DNA of 64,000 nucleotides from Pinguiococcus pyrenoidosus (GCA_019677205.1 JAAMXY010002492.1:1-64000); one strand, 5' to 3'; positions 21,293-32,219 are shown, counted from the first letter of the stretch. The notes: generated by a model from the sequence alone, not told the origin. Made by a program: numbers and translations.

Positions 21293-22723
21293 CTATCCGC
21301 TCGCGCTCTTGGCTTCGCTTGCGCTTTTCTCTTCGCTTGCGCTCTTCTCCCCGCTTGGGTCTTCGGAGAGCATGCTTCTAATCTCTTTCCGTGAGGGCAC
21401 GGAGGGGATATGCGTCTTTCCCTCGGCCACGTCAATGTCAACCAGGGGACGCAGGCAGGCGGACATCAGGTCGGAGTATATCTGGTAGTACTCCATGATG
21501 TCGCCGCGCCTCCGCTGAAGCTCCACGATGCACCTCTCCGGATCGTCCTCCGCCACGCTGACACGAACGACCAGCCCGATTTGCCCTTTCGACGTCATCT
21601 TGGTGGCCTTGATGTTCACCGCGTCGCTGGAGCCGCCCTCTCCGGCTTCTTCGTCTCCGTCGCTGGTCTCCACCTTGCACTCGAGCCCCAGTGCCGCCGC
21701 CCCCTCCTCCAGCTTCTCCCTCAGCTCGGTCACGCTCCGAGACGAGGTGAAGCGGAACACGCGGGCATTCACGCTCTGGGTCCGCGCAAGCGACGACTGC
21801 GCTCCGGGAGCCGCCTTTGCGTCTGCCGGGGCGTCGGCAGCCGCGCCTTCGGCGTCGGCCTCCCGCGGCTCCACCCCAACCGCCGCATCGGCGGCGCGGC
21901 CTTCGTCCTCTTCCTTGGTCTCGACGCTGATGGTCGGCCCTTCGGGCAGCTCCCCCTCTTTGGTGTACCAGGGATGTCTCATGATGTCCAGCATCTTGAT
22001 TCGCTCTCTGGGGTCACGCACAAGAATTCTATCAATGAGGGACCTCAGGAGCGGGCTAAACCAGGACGGGTAGGAGAACTCGACGGCCTGGATCTTGCGG
22101 AAGAGCTCGCCCGTGGTGCTCTCGTCGAAGGGCAAGAAGCCAGCCACCAGGACGTAGAGGATCACGCCACAGCTCCAGATGTCCGCCATGTGGCCGTCGT
22201 ATCCCTGATCAGCCAGCACCTCCGGAGCGACGTAGTTCGGCGTGCCGCACGTGGTGTGGAGCAGCTCGGCGTGCGACTCCGCTCCGCTGCCCTCCCGGTA
22301 CAGCGAGCTCAGGCCGAAGTCGCTGATCTTCAGGTCGTTGTTCGCGTCCAGAAGCAGGTTCTCCGGCTTCAAGTCTCGGTGGCAGACCCCACGCGTGTGG
22401 CAATAGTGCACCCCTTCGGCCAGCTGCCGAAAGTAATACCGCGCCTGATCGTCGTCGAAGCGCTGCTGCTCCACGATCCGGTCAAAAAGCTCCCCGCCCG
22501 TGATGAGCTCGAGCACGATGAAGATGCGGGTGCGCGACGCCAGCACCTGAGGAGCGATCCGCGTCAGTCGGGCGGCGCTGCTGGTTCCCGTCGCCGGCAG
22601 CCGCGGCTTGCGTACCTCGTGAAGCTGGACGACATGGGGATGACGGATCATCTTCATGATGCTGATCTCCCGCTTGATCTGATCGCCCATGTTCTGCCTC
22701 TGGATTCTCTCCTTGTCCAGCAC
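21293..22723 (-). CDS. SnRK3/CIPK-like Ser/Thr protein kinase (5' end missing in gap)
   Basis: Two exons are visible: 22723-22616 and 22546-21293 (69-nt phase-0 intron). The acceptor at 22724-22725 implies more 5' exons, with the Gly loop, in or beyond the N gap. The kinase core has IKREISIMKMIRHPHVVQL, the catalytic loop HRDLKPENLLLD, DFGLSSL, the activation segment CGTPNYVAPEVL and DIWSCGVILYVLVAGFLPFD, typical of CAMKL kinases (SnRK/AMPK/CIPK). The C-terminal domain (FRFTSSRSVTELREKLEEGA, then MVEL-type IVELQRRRGDIMEYYQIYSD) resembles the phosphatase-interaction/KA1-like tail of CIPKs. No clear NAF (CBL-binding) motif precedes it; the site reads NARVFRF. The tail ends in tandem SASEEKSASEAKSAS units. 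It probably acts in calcium or energy signalling. Confidence 0.88.
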   Translation of the reverse strand: MLDKERIQRQNMGDQIKREISIMKMIRHPHVVQLHEVRKPRLPATGTSSAARLTRIAPQVLASRTRIFIVLELITGGELFDRIVEQQRFDDDQARYYFRQLAEGVHYCHTRGVCHRDLKPENLLLDANNDLKISDFGLSSLYREGSGAESHAELLHTTCGTPNYVAPEVLADQGYDGHMADIWSCGVILYVLVAGFLPFDESTTGELFRKIQAVEFSYPSWFSPLLRSLIDRILVRDPRERIKMLDIMRHPWYTKEGELPEGPTISVETKEEDEGRAADAAVGVEPREADAEGAAADAPADAKAAPGAQSSLARTQSVNARVFRFTSSRSVTELREKLEEGAAALGLECKVETSDGDEEAGEGGSSDAVNIKATKMTSKGQIGLVVRVSVAEDDPERCIVELQRRRGDIMEYYQIYSDLMSACLRPLVDIDVAEGKTHIPSVPSRKEIRSMLSEDPSGEKSASEEKSASEAKSASG

Positions 22724-22977
22724 CTGCGCAGCGAAGGCAACACAGGATCGCGGTGTCAGCCGGCGGTCTTGACGCATCCCTCGGTCCCACGGCCGTGTCA
22801 GCCGAAGTCCGCGACGCAGCCACCGTGCAGAGGGCCTCTGCCGCGCTCCCCGCGTCCCCGCTTGCCACGCGAACGCGCCCGAGGCGTTCGCCGGCGCTCC
22901 GGATCCGCACCGTGCTCACTCCCGCGCGGCTTCGGAAGAACTCCACTTTCTTCGCTCCGCCCGATGCCGCCCCTGGC

Positions 22978-23912
22978 NNNNNNNNNNNNNNNNNNNNNNN
23001 NNNNNNNNNNNNNNNNNNNNNNNNNNNNNNNNNNNNNNNNNNNNNNNNNNNNNNNNNNNNNNNNNNNNNNNNNNNNNNNNNNNNNNNNNNNNNNNNNNNN
23101 NNNNNNNNNNNNNNNNNNNNNNNNNNNNNNNNNNNNNNNNNNNNNNNNNNNNNNNNNNNNNNNNNNNNNNNNNNNNNNNNNNNNNNNNNNNNNNNNNNNN
23201 NNNNNNNNNNNNNNNNNNNNNNNNNNNNNNNNNNNNNNNNNNNNNNNNNNNNNNNNNNNNNNNNNNNNNNNNNNNNNNNNNNNNNNNNNNNNNNNNNNNN
23301 NNNNNNNNNNNNNNNNNNNNNNNNNNNNNNNNNNNNNNNNNNNNNNNNNNNNNNNNNNNNNNNNNNNNNNNNNNNNNNNNNNNNNNNNNNNNNNNNNNNN
23401 NNNNNNNNNNNNNNNNNNNNNNNNNNNNNNNNNNNNNNNNNNNNNNNNNNNNNNNNNNNNNNNNNNNNNNNNNNNNNNNNNNNNNNNNNNNNNNNNNNNN
23501 NNNNNNNNNNNNNNNNNNNNNNNNNNNNNNNNNNNNNNNNNNNNNNNNNNNNNNNNNNNNNNNNNNNNNNNNNNNNNNNNNNNNNNNNNNNNNNNNNNNN
23601 NNNNNNNNNNNNNNNNNNNNNNNNNNNNNNNNNNNNNNNNNNNNNNNNNNNNNNNNNNNNNNNNNNNNNNNNNNNNNNNNNNNNNNNNNNNNNNNNNNNN
23701 NNNNNNNNNNNNNNNNNNNNNNNNNNNNNNNNNNNNNNNNNNNNNNNNNNNNNNNNNNNNNNNNNNNNNNNNNNNNNNNNNNNNNNNNNNNNNNNNNNNN
23801 NNNNNNNNNNNNNNNNNNNNNNNNNNNNNNNNNNNNNNNNNNNNNNNNNNNNNNNNNNNNNNNNNNNNNNNNNNNNNNNNNNNNNNNNNNNNNNNNNNNN
23901 NNNNNNNNNNNN
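22978..23912. other. assembly gap (935 N)
   Basis: A run of unknown bases. It removes at least the ATP-binding loop exon of the kinase gene and any promoter between the kinase and the next gene. ORFs that read through the Ns are meaningless. Confidence 1.
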
Positions 23913-24604
23913 AGCCACGTGCGTCACCTGGCCGAGCGAGCGCCGCACGTCACGGCCGGAGTCGCTCCGCGCGCTCCGCGAGGAGTCGAAGGTCGGCGAC
24001 GCACGCAGCTTTCGTGTGTTTCGGCCGGCTCGGACTCCGGGACCGGGGGGTTCCGCTGGACCAGCTGAAACCACGGGGCTTCTCTCCCGCCTTCTCCGGT
24101 CGACTCAGGGAGAGGTGAGCGAAAGATCGGAGAAGCGTCGCTGTCCACTGCGGCTGGAAGTCTTGACGTTCAACCTTCCTGGAGCATTCCTGGCGCGTAG
24201 AAGGATGCGCTGGTCGGCCAATCAACGAAGATGCGGAATGACGCGGCGCGCTGTGCACCGTGATTGGCCCATGCCGAGAGAATCCGGACTGATGTCAAAC
24301 TGCAAATGTCGTGAAATCAGCGACAATAAAATCTTCAGAATTTGGAAAGCTACTGCGTCGCCGGTCTGTGACAGCTGGATCTCTAAGTTCCAAACGCCAC
24401 GTTAGTGAGCTGGTGCGACGCCCGTGTCTCCGCCCGAGTGCAGACAAGAGCAAAACCTTGCAACGCTACACTCAAGGCTTGCTCCTCCGACGGTACCGCA
24501 ACGAGAGCGACCGAGGCATCAAAACGCGCCGCGCATTGCATGATAAGGCCGGCTGGAGACGAAGCTTGTGCCTCGACCGCTGGAATTTTGCGATCGTGAT
24601 CACC
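23913..24604. other. non-coding region between gap and Mpv17/PMP22 gene
   Basis: These 692 bp have no convincing coding exon on either strand. The minus-strand frame abutting the gap is Pro/Ser/Arg-rich without an ATG, and may be kinase 5' UTR or first exon. It presumably contains the promoter of the gene at 24605. Confidence 0.4.
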
Positions 24605-25634
24605 ATGGGATGCACAAACCGTGTCTGCAGCGGGCTGGCGCTTGGGTGCCTCCTACTGCTGCAGGTCGATGTTGCCGAAGGCCTCTCGCGACGCCTGTAT
24701 GGCCTTCACACGACGGGGGCTCCGCGGTCGGTGGCCTTCCCACTAGCGGTGTCCAAGACGAAGGAGGACATCTTCGAAGGATATAGAAAGGTACGGCGAC
24801 GACGACAGTCTCCTTGGCTACGGCGAAGCAGGTGCTGAGCATTAATTCGCTTCATGCCGGACAACGCAGGAAGTGGAAGAGACCGGCAGCAACGGGCAGG
24901 ATTCGCCGGACATGCCGGCGGCCTTCGCTGCCACGCAGAACGAGTTCCTGGCTCGGATCCGGCCGACGACGCCGACCGGCCGAACGAACCTCTTTATCAT
25001 CACTGGCATTGCTGTGTTCGTGGCGAGCAACCTGATCATGCTGCAGCAGAACCCGCTGAAAGCGTACGAGGCTGCGGTCGCCGCAAACCCCGTCTTTGTC
25101 AAGGCGTGCACCAGCGGTGTGGCCTACGGCCTGGGGGACGCGCTGTCCCAGGTTTTGCTGGGCAAGAAGGTGGATGACTTGGATCTGTGGCGCTCGGCCC
25201 GCTCGGGGACTGCGGGTTTCATCGGCCACGGGCCGTTGTGTCACTACTGGATGGTCTGGATGGAGGGCCATCTGGACTTCGGCGGGGCGTGGTACGCCGT
25301 CTTCGCAAAGGTGGTGGCCGATCAGACCATCTGGAGCATCTACTTGAACGCCATGTACGCCTCGATCATCGGATTCCTCGCGGGAAAGAGTCTGCCCGCC
25401 GTGTGGCGCGATATCCGCGACACAGCGTGGCCGGCGCTGCGCTCGTCCTGGCGCTTCTGGCCGTTCATCCACCTCATCAGCTTCTCGAAGTTCATCCCGC
25501 TAGATCTAAAGCTTCTCTGGGTAGATGTCATGGAGGTAATCTGGGTGATCATCCTGTCCCGCGTGAACAATGAGCAGAAGATCGAAGCAAGAGTAGCGGA
25601 GGGCGACGCGGACGAGGAGGATCTGCAGACCTAA
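24605..25634 (+). CDS. Mpv17/PMP22 family membrane protein
   Basis: Two exons, 24605-24790 and 24870-25634, joined over a 79-nt phase-0 intron; the product is 316 residues. Residues 1-26 look like a signal peptide (GLALGCLLLLQVDVAEG), then a short transit-like stretch (TTGAPRSVAFPLAVSK). The family core spans about residues 120-300 and is recognised by YGLGDALSQVLL, RSARSGTAGFIGHGPLCHYW, DQTIWSI, the WRFWPFIHLISF signature and the final VDVMEVIWVIILSR helix. Four membrane helices are expected. Relatives sit in peroxisomal, mitochondrial or plastid membranes and probably form channels. The N-terminal leader suggests routing through the ER to a complex plastid, which is inference. Confidence 0.92.
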
Positions 25635-25956
25635 AGTCGTTGTCGGTTTGTCGCATCGGTTTGAGTGCCATGCCTGTGTCATTGGTGCAGCATCACGGAG
25701 GCTGTGTAAGATGGAGCAAGGCCCGTGTTGGTAGAGAGGACGGATTGTTTGTGTGCTGCGTGCCGGCGATCGTGCGAGTAATAACAAAGCGAGCCGCCAC
25801 CAAGGATGAATCAGTTTACCAAGTTATCCCAAGTCTTCCCGCCGCGCGGTCTCGACGAGAGCCCGGCTCCACGGCGCAGCTATCCACAGAATCTCGCAAC
25901 GATCTACAAAACTTGGGGCCGCACCACTGGCTCTCTGTCTCTCTATCTCTCAACAT
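25635..25956. other. convergent intergenic region
   Basis: 322 bp between the stops of the Mpv17/PMP22 gene and RCL1. No coding or RNA feature is seen; it presumably carries both 3' UTRs. Confidence 0.5.
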
Positions 25957-27021
25957 CTAGGCGATACTCTTGGCCACGTTCCTGAATCCATTTCCAAGGC
26001 AGGAGAGAAGGACCGAGCCGTCTTGGTCGTGCCTGATCCGGAAGACCGAGCCGAACACGTCTCGAAGGAGCTGCAGAGTGCGAATGGCCGGCTCTGAGAG
26101 ACCTCCCACACGCAGACGGCTCACGTCCTCCGTCGTGAGCGCCATCAACATGATGCAGAGGCTGTGATGCGCTTCGTCGATGAATCCACCCGCCTGAACC
26201 TGATCTAGCACCGCCGCCGCAGTCTCCACGCCCAGATCCTCGGGCAGCGTCCCTCCCTCTGCCGCGGCCTCGGAGGAGATCATGCAGCCCTCGGTCGTCT
26301 CCGCCACGATTGACACGGCAAAGCCGGGGCTCCCGCCGGAGCGCGCCCCGGAGTAGTGGTCGGTGTAGATCCACACGTCCGGCAAGAAGCGATTGAGCAA
26401 GGCCCTCGCCGAGTCGACGAGGCGATTCGCGATCTGCGGCGACACCTTTGCCGTGTACGCGACGCCTCGGATCCGCTTGACGAGACCCACGTTGGTGAGA
26501 TCGACCGGCTGCAGCTCCTTCACAATGGGCAGCGACACGACCACCAAGCCGCCGCCCTTCGGCGGAGCGCCCCTCCTCTTCACCGTGAGCGTCGCGCCAG
26601 CAGCTCCAAAGCGCTCCAGCAGAGGCAGAGTCACGGTTCTCAGCGTGTCGATCCCCAGGTCCACATCGTCGTTGGTGATGCCCGACAGACTCAGCAGCAA
26701 AGGCCTCTTCGCGAAGAGGGCCAGCGGGATGATGCCTTCCAGGAAATACCCGGCGGCTCGACCTTCGCAGGAGTGCGTCACCTTGCCGCCGGTCACCAGC
26801 CCAGGCACATAGCGTAGCTTCGTGCCCGTCTCGTTGATCTCTACCCGGCAGCCGTCGCAGAGCTTCTCCAGCAGGCGTAGGAAGCTCGCCTCGAAGTCGC
26901 GCAAGCCCGGCTCTTCGTCGTCCTCGCGAATCCCGTCGATGCGGAGCGGGCGGCCCACCAGCGTGGCGGCCACCAGGCGCTGGCGAAAGTTGCCGCAACC
27001 GCGAGCGCGGATCGGGGCCAT
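25957..27021 (-). CDS. RCL1: RNA 3'-terminal phosphate cyclase-like protein RCL1
   Basis: Single exon, 354 residues. The ATG at 27021 fits the family start. The sequence follows RCL1 throughout: FRQRLVAATLVGRPLRIDGI, ETGTKLRYVPGLVTGGKV, the GYFLEGIIPLALFAKRPL segment, the SLSGITNDDVDLGIDTLRT block (diagnostic of RCL1 rather than true cyclases), and KRIRGVAYTAKVSPQIANR. The catalytic His motif of RtcA cyclases (HGG/HxQ) is replaced, as expected for the non-cyclase branch. RCL1 works with Bms1 in the nucleolar SSU processome at the early cleavages that release 18S rRNA. It is divergent from the transporter gene at 27446. Confidence 0.96.
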   Translation of the reverse strand: MAPIRARGCGNFRQRLVAATLVGRPLRIDGIREDDEEPGLRDFEASFLRLLEKLCDGCRVEINETGTKLRYVPGLVTGGKVTHSCEGRAAGYFLEGIIPLALFAKRPLLLSLSGITNDDVDLGIDTLRTVTLPLLERFGAAGATLTVKRRGAPPKGGGLVVVSLPIVKELQPVDLTNVGLVKRIRGVAYTAKVSPQIANRLVDSARALLNRFLPDVWIYTDHYSGARSGGSPGFAVSIVAETTEGCMISSEAAAEGGTLPEDLGVETAAAVLDQVQAGGFIDEAHHSLCIMLMALTTEDVSRLRVGGLSEPAIRTLQLLRDVFGSVFRIRHDQDGSVLLSCLGNGFRNVAKSIA

Positions 27022-27445
27022 CGACGAAGCGTCGTGTGGATCGCCTCAGAGAGGCAGGGTGCGCGGAGACGGTCAGAGAGGGAGACGGAGCGCTGCAGCG
27101 GACAGAGGCGTTGTTTAGCGATGAATGGATCGAGAGACTCCTCCATCATTCTGTGGTTTCATTGGTCAGTTTCGCTCCGATAGTAGAGACATCAATCGGT
27201 CCGTTTCTGATTTTTTCTATGAGTTTGATTTTGCTTATATAAATATATGAAAATTTAGTGAATTTCATCAATAAAGAGAAACCGGTCTTCAACTTCCGGC
27301 TGAGTTTTGGTCGGCAGATCGGAGTTGAGAGTTTAGAGTTGGAGTTGAATGAACGCACTTGAGCATTGCTGGCGTCTCAGGCGTTTTGGATGCGCGGAGC
27401 TGCTGCGTTCTCCCAACTTCCAAGTGTGAAAGGTCGAGCGTGAGG
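27022..27445. promoter_or_regulatory. bidirectional promoter region, RCL1 / nucleotide transporter
   Basis: 424 bp between divergent ATGs. A conspicuous AT-rich island at about 27200-27275 (including TTGCTTATATAAATATATGA) interrupts the GC-rich background and is a plausible core promoter. Function is inferred from composition and position. Confidence 0.45.
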
Positions 27446-29390
27446 ATGAGGACCTTCTCACTGCGGCAGAACAGCGTGAGCGCGCTGCGCCTCGCGGCCA
27501 CGCTGTCCGGCGGTGCGACGAACTCCTCGCCGGTATCGCTTCCGCGTGACGCAAGTGCCCGTTTCCGCGGTGTCTCTGACTCTCGAGGCGTTGTATAGGA
27601 CTTCGTGGCTCCGGCGGCGCTCATGACCAGCGCGATGTCGCTGCACTTCTTCGGCTACGAGTGTGCTCGCGCCGCCAGCCTCTCTCTGCTGCGGCAGCCG
27701 GAGCAGCCGTTCACCGATGCCAGCGTGGCAGTGCTCCAAGGCATGGCCGCGCCCGTGGCGTCGGTCATGCTGATCATCTACTCGCTCTTGCTGTCGCGGG
27801 TGGGCCCGCGGAAGACGCTGCGAGTGTTCGGGATCGGATCGGCAGCGGTGCTGGCGCTGTTTGCCTTCCTCTCCAGCCAGTTGCCCGTCGGTCCCTTGCG
27901 GAGCATGGCGGTATGCTTTGGGTGTTTGGCTGCAAGACCTCTGGAGGCGCTGCTCATGGCATCTCGAACCACGCTCCTGCTGTGTGACTAGATTGCCTCG
28001 TTGTTCCTGGCGAGGGAGGGCTACGTGCACCTGCTGGCGACGCAGTATTGGGCGTTCTTGAACAGCGTCATGCCGGTGAAGGCGGCGGCGTCGTGGTTCC
28101 CACGGATTGCCGGCATCGTCTGCACGGTGTCAGCGATCGCCGGGGCGGCGGTCAAGCCGATCAGCTCGTGGTTTGGAAGCACGCACCAGCTGGTCTTCAT
28201 TACGGCTGGGATGCTCTCGCTGGCGACCATCGTCAGCAACGAGGCCTTTCGACGCGCGCCTGGGAAGATCGAGCAAGACATCTCCGCGGCTAGACAGGCG
28301 AAGGAGGTCCAAAAGGTGCGTGGCCTAGCATCGAGGATGGCATCAAGGAGCCGCCCGGCCGACGAAGCTCATGGAGCGCCGCAGGCGACCCTGGACGCGA
28401 AAGTTGTCGGTGACGAAGATGCGAAGGGCACAAGCCTCGGCTGGATCTCCCGGCGCATGCCACGAATATTCCTAGTTGCCCAGAGGGTCTTCGAGAAGAG
28501 GTGAGCGATCCGCCCTTTGAATGCCGCTTCCTTTGGGGGCCTGGATGCTCATTGCCCGGCGTCCACAGCTCGACGCTCCGGGCTCTCCTGTGGGAGACGG
28601 TCGCTTGCCAGTCTCTGTCGGCCATGCTCTCCCTGGCGTTTCACTCCGCAACCAGGAAGCATCTGGCCACCACCGCAGAGCACGCTGCATACGTTGGGAG
28701 GTGCGTAGCCTGAGGTCGTGTGGTGTTTGCGCATTCCTTGGGGCCTGAGGACGCTTGCTGCGCACAGGTTCTACGCGATGGTCAACGTGGCCTCCGCATT
28801 GCTTCAGTTCATCATCGTGCCGGCCGTCTTGACGCTCGTGGCGACGAAGCGTGGGGAGGAAGATGACCGACAGGAGATCAAGCAGGCCGCTCGCTTGCTG
28901 ATGCTGGGGCCCGCCCTAAGCCTCACGATCCTCTTGATTAGCGCCCAAAGCCCTTCGCTGCTTATCATATCGCTCGCATTCGGTTGCCAAAAGGTACCCA
29001 ACGCGCCCTACAAGCGGCTTCTCGGAGGCTCCCGAGCACGGTAGCTGATATTTCTTGCGTCTCTCCATGTTCTCTCAGACGATTGAGTATAGTGTGAGAT
29101 CGAGCGCGACGGAGCTGTTGTACGTGCCCATGGACTACAACTCCAAGTACCTCGGGAAGGAGGTCATCAGCGTCTTAGGAACTCGGGGAGGGCGCTCCGT
29201 GTCCTCGCTCGGCCTCATGTATCTGTGCTCAGTGGTGGAGCCGACCTCGGGCTTCTTCTCTGGGATCATGGCGAGCGCCGCGGTGATCTGGGGGTACTTC
29301 GCAAGAACTGCCAAGCGAGAAGCCTCGAATATGCCTTTGGGACAGCCGCAGGCCGCTCAGCCGGCAACAGACAAGGAAAAGGTGTCATAA
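27446..29390 (+). CDS. TLC-type ATP/ADP (nucleotide) transporter-like protein
   Basis: Six exons: 27446-27532, 27599-27910, 27992-28500, 28569-28700, 28768-28993 and 29079-29390. The introns are 66, 81, 68, 67 and 85 nt and phases agree; the product is 525 residues. About ten to eleven hydrophobic helices are present. Family marks of the TLC (plastid/bacterial parasite NTT) transporters are the AAYVGRFYAMVNVASALLQF junction across two exons and the C-terminal EYSVRSSATELLYVPMD, then KYLGKEVISVLGTRGGRS. TLC proteins exchange ATP for ADP or move other nucleotides across plastid or host membranes. No clear signal peptide precedes helix 1, so the membrane it serves is uncertain. A hydrophilic loop near residues 240-290 is longer than usual and could hide another intron. 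Confidence 0.85.
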
Positions 29391-29511
29391 GAGCTTCCTT
29401 CTTGTCCTTTGGTCTGGATCTCGTGGCATCCTCCGCCACATCTTGTGCGCCACCAACCACAGCGGTAGAGGAGGATGTCGCAAAATCTTAAGCAAAGAGC
29501 AACTGCACAAA

Positions 29512-29583
29512 GCTTGCCAAAATGCCAAAGCTTGCCAAAATGCCAAAGCTTGCCAAAATGCCAAAGCTTGCCAAAATGCCAAA
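29512..29583. repeat. 18-bp tandem repeat x4
   Basis: Four exact head-to-tail copies of GCTTGCCAAAATGCCAAA lie 60 bp from the tRNA-Ser(CGA) gene. The period keeps frame, so both strands show repeated peptides, but no gene is supported. Confidence 0.93.
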
Positions 29584-29627
29584 CTCCCAATGGTGAAAAC
29601 AAGAGTTGCCAAGCCAACTTTGCGGAG

Positions 29628-29640
29628 AAAAAAAAAAAAA
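29628..29640 (-). terminator. RNA polymerase III terminator (T13)
   Basis: On the minus strand a run of 13 T starts two bases after the tRNA-Ser(CGA) discriminator. This is a strong Pol III termination signal. Confidence 0.85.
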
Positions 29641-29641
29641 G

Positions 29642-29722
29642 CGTCAGCTACAGGATTCGAACCTGTGCGGGTTGCCCCAATTGATTTCGAGTCAATCGCC
29701 TTAACCGCTCGGCCAAACTGAC
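29642..29722 (-). tRNA. tRNA-Ser (anticodon CGA)
   Basis: An 81-nt class II tRNA. GTCAGTT pairs with AGCTGAC (one G-T wobble) and the discriminator is G. The D arm is GGCCGAGCGGTTAAGGC, the anticodon loop CTCGAAA reads CGA, and the T arm has GGTTCGAATCC. There is no intron and no encoded CCA. A TATATT element lies about 30 bp upstream (29752-29757). It is closely similar to the tRNA-Ser(UGA) at 12485. Confidence 0.97.
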
Positions 29723-29887
29723 ATGTCTACTTGAACATGCGTGGCGTCACAATATATGAAGACTCCTTTGCGAGAGGATCTGCGAGAGAGAATCGGAGGT
29801 TCTTCGCGGCGGACGACGGTCCAAAGCACCACAACCACGCGGAAGATCGGGCAGCGAAGCCCTTGACGAGCGTTCATCACCCCTTCG

Positions 29888-32219
29888 ATGATCACGGGCG
29901 CGACGCTAGGCGGAAACTTGGAAGAAGCACAGCCAAAGAACGCAAGAGCCGCTGAGAGTCTCCGAGCCGTCCGACAGCTACAGGCGCTGTTGACCCAGTC
30001 GGCGTCGCATCCGGAGGACAAAGTGCGCGAGTGGTGCGTGGCGTACTTTGAACCCAAGCACTTCGATGCAGTGGTCATCGAAAGGGCCCTTGAAAGGCGG
30101 TACGTCTCACGCCTCTCCGCGGAATTCCGACGCCGCTGCCTCAACTCGCTGCTTTTTCCCCGTCCTTTCCGCCCATTCTGGGCTCAGATGCGGCCTCCCG
30201 AGCTGCTGCAAGCTGCCCCTCAGCTCCATTGCGAAGCGGAACAGACGCAAGCTGTATGTCTGGCGGGTGCCGGACGGGACGAAACGCGAGGAGACTCAGA
30301 CCATCGAAGTGGACGTCGAAGACGTCGAGCGCTTCTGCTCTCGTGAGTGCTACGTAGCGAGTTTGCGCCTCCGCCAGAAAATCCCTCAGGAGCTCGTGAC
30401 GCTGAGGAAGGCGGCGAAGCCGTTCTTCGAGGGACTGGACGCCGAGGTCGATTTCCGCGATCCCACCGTAGACGATCTGCTCGAAAGGGCGTTTGCTCTC
30501 CTCGGCAGCGGTCGGCCAGCTCCTTCTGCCTCGAAGCGGCGCGACCAACGGGAGGGTCACGGGGTAGAAGGACATGCAAAGCGGCCAGCGTGGAGCGCGC
30601 GGAAGCCTGCGGGTCCGAGGAGAGTCCTTCGGGAAAGCGATCATAGCAAAGCTGCGAAGCAGCCCGCTGCGAAGTTGAAGAGGGTGCGCTTTGGGAAGTT
30701 TGACCAGCAAGTGTACAACAGAAACGACACGTCCGATAAGGTCAAGGCACACGCGGATGCAACAGAGGGGAGCGTCGAATGGAAGCCAAGTCGTGGTCCC
30801 CGCCGGTCGAGCATGGCCCCCCTGAGGTACGCGAAGTACGCCGACAACGACGACAACAACGACAACGACGACAACGACGACAACGACGACAACGACGACA
30901 AGGAGAACGCCACCGAGGAGAAGGCGGATCTTATGGGAATCCACGACGCCGAGGTATCGTCGCCGTTTCCCAGCGCACCCTTCAGCGCGCTCTCCGCTGT
31001 CCACGCGCCAGGGGTGGACAGTGACCCGGTACGAGAACGGCTTGTTCCGAGACGTCGGCCACTGCCGGCCGGAGAGCAAAGGCAGATCTCTTCTGCGTCT
31101 GTGCCTCGCCAAAGCACAGACCGCGAGGCATCCTCTCCCGAGGAGCAGGAGTCTTCTGCAGCGTGTGCGACAAATGGGGAGAAGAAAGCGCCGCAACCGG
31201 CGAAAGAAAGGTCGCTCCCAATTCTAGGAGGAGAGCAAGAAAGACAACAACAAGAAGAACAAGAACAAGAACCAGAACAAGAACCAGAGGAGCCAAAGAA
31301 AGAGGACCAGGATCAAGAAGATTTGGCTAAAGCGAAGGGCGATCCGGAGGATTTCTTTGCGGACGATTCTGAGGACGCGTCGGATGACTCCTTCTCGATC
31401 CAAATGCCCGAAGCAGATGGAGAGGGCCGAGGGCTTCCGCACGAGGATGCCCAGTCAAGAGTGGTGAGGGTGGTCGACGCCTTCCTCACGTTGAAGACGC
31501 CTGCGCTCACCCAGGTCTTGGCACATGGCGATGCAGCACGTGCCTATCGTGACTCGCAAAGCCAAGAAGCCGGACCCGAAGAAATGAGCGACGCCGGTGA
31601 CCTGGAAGGCCTGCCTCTGCATCAAGAGGAAGAACGACCACGCGTCGTGAGCATGACGAAACGTGCCCGCATGAACAGCACCATCAAGATGTCCGTTCAA
31701 GCGTGGCGATCTCAGAAGATTCGGCTGGTTCCGTCAGTTGTTGCGGAGGTACTCCGCCGAACCAAGAAGCAAGCGCCAACAGACCCGGCGACGCCTTCGG
31801 GAGGCAAGGAGATCGCCACATCCGTCAAGTCCTCGTGCGGATCCATCTTCTTCGCTCTCGAGCGCAGAATGCTTCTCGCCCTGGAGCACGGGAGCTATGA
31901 CGTTCCGCTTCCTCCTTTGGCCCGCCGCGATTGGATGCTCATGGCTCTGGCCCTGACGGCGACAGCAACGCGGAATATGGTGCAGTTCTGTGACTTCGTC
32001 GACGTGCATGACCCCCACCCACGTGTTCCACCTCACGTGCTCTACGATGCGGTGATCGAAAGCATGGATACGTCGATTCTGGCCGAAGATCTCGCTCCGC
32101 TCGGCCTCGCAAGGTCGTCCGCAGATGTCGAAGAGGGCACACCAACGCTTCAGAGCGGCAAGAGAGCGTTCAGGAGCAAGCTTGGATCGTTGGTGGCACT
32201 GCTGCAAGAAGAGGAATGA
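29888..32219 (+). CDS. RPAP2: RPAP2/Rtr1-like RNA polymerase II CTD phosphatase
   Basis: Two exons, 29888-30099 and 30188-32219, with an 88-nt phase-2 intron; the product is 747 residues. The junction builds the Rtr1/RPAP2 zinc-finger entry: VVIERALERR then C72-GLPS-C77. The second half follows as FCSRECYVAS (Cys121, Cys125). This C-x4-C...C-x3-C arrangement marks RPAP2, which removes phospho-Ser5 from the Pol II C-terminal domain and helps import Pol II. The remaining 600 residues are mostly disordered. They include an Asn/Asp tract encoded by a GAC/AAC repeat (30842-30902), a Glu/Gln tract (31231-31310) and a helical C-terminal region (LPPLARRDWMLMALALTATA). The C-terminal part has no identified family. 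Confidence 0.88.
30842..30902 (+). repeat. GAC/AAC trinucleotide repeat coding Asp/Asn tract
   Basis: About 20 codons alternate AAC and GAC within the RPAP2-like coding region. It stays in frame and is expanded as a homopeptide microsatellite. Confidence 0.9.

Noticed and set aside
21410-24118. 902-residue plus-strand ORF across the kinase gene and the N gap
   Set aside because: A third of it is unknown bases and the rest is antisense to the kinase; no motif is present.
29357-29721. Repeated peptides (CQNAKA, FWQALA) and a possible CRISPR-like array
   Set aside because: It is a simple 18-bp satellite with no spacers, in a eukaryotic genome.
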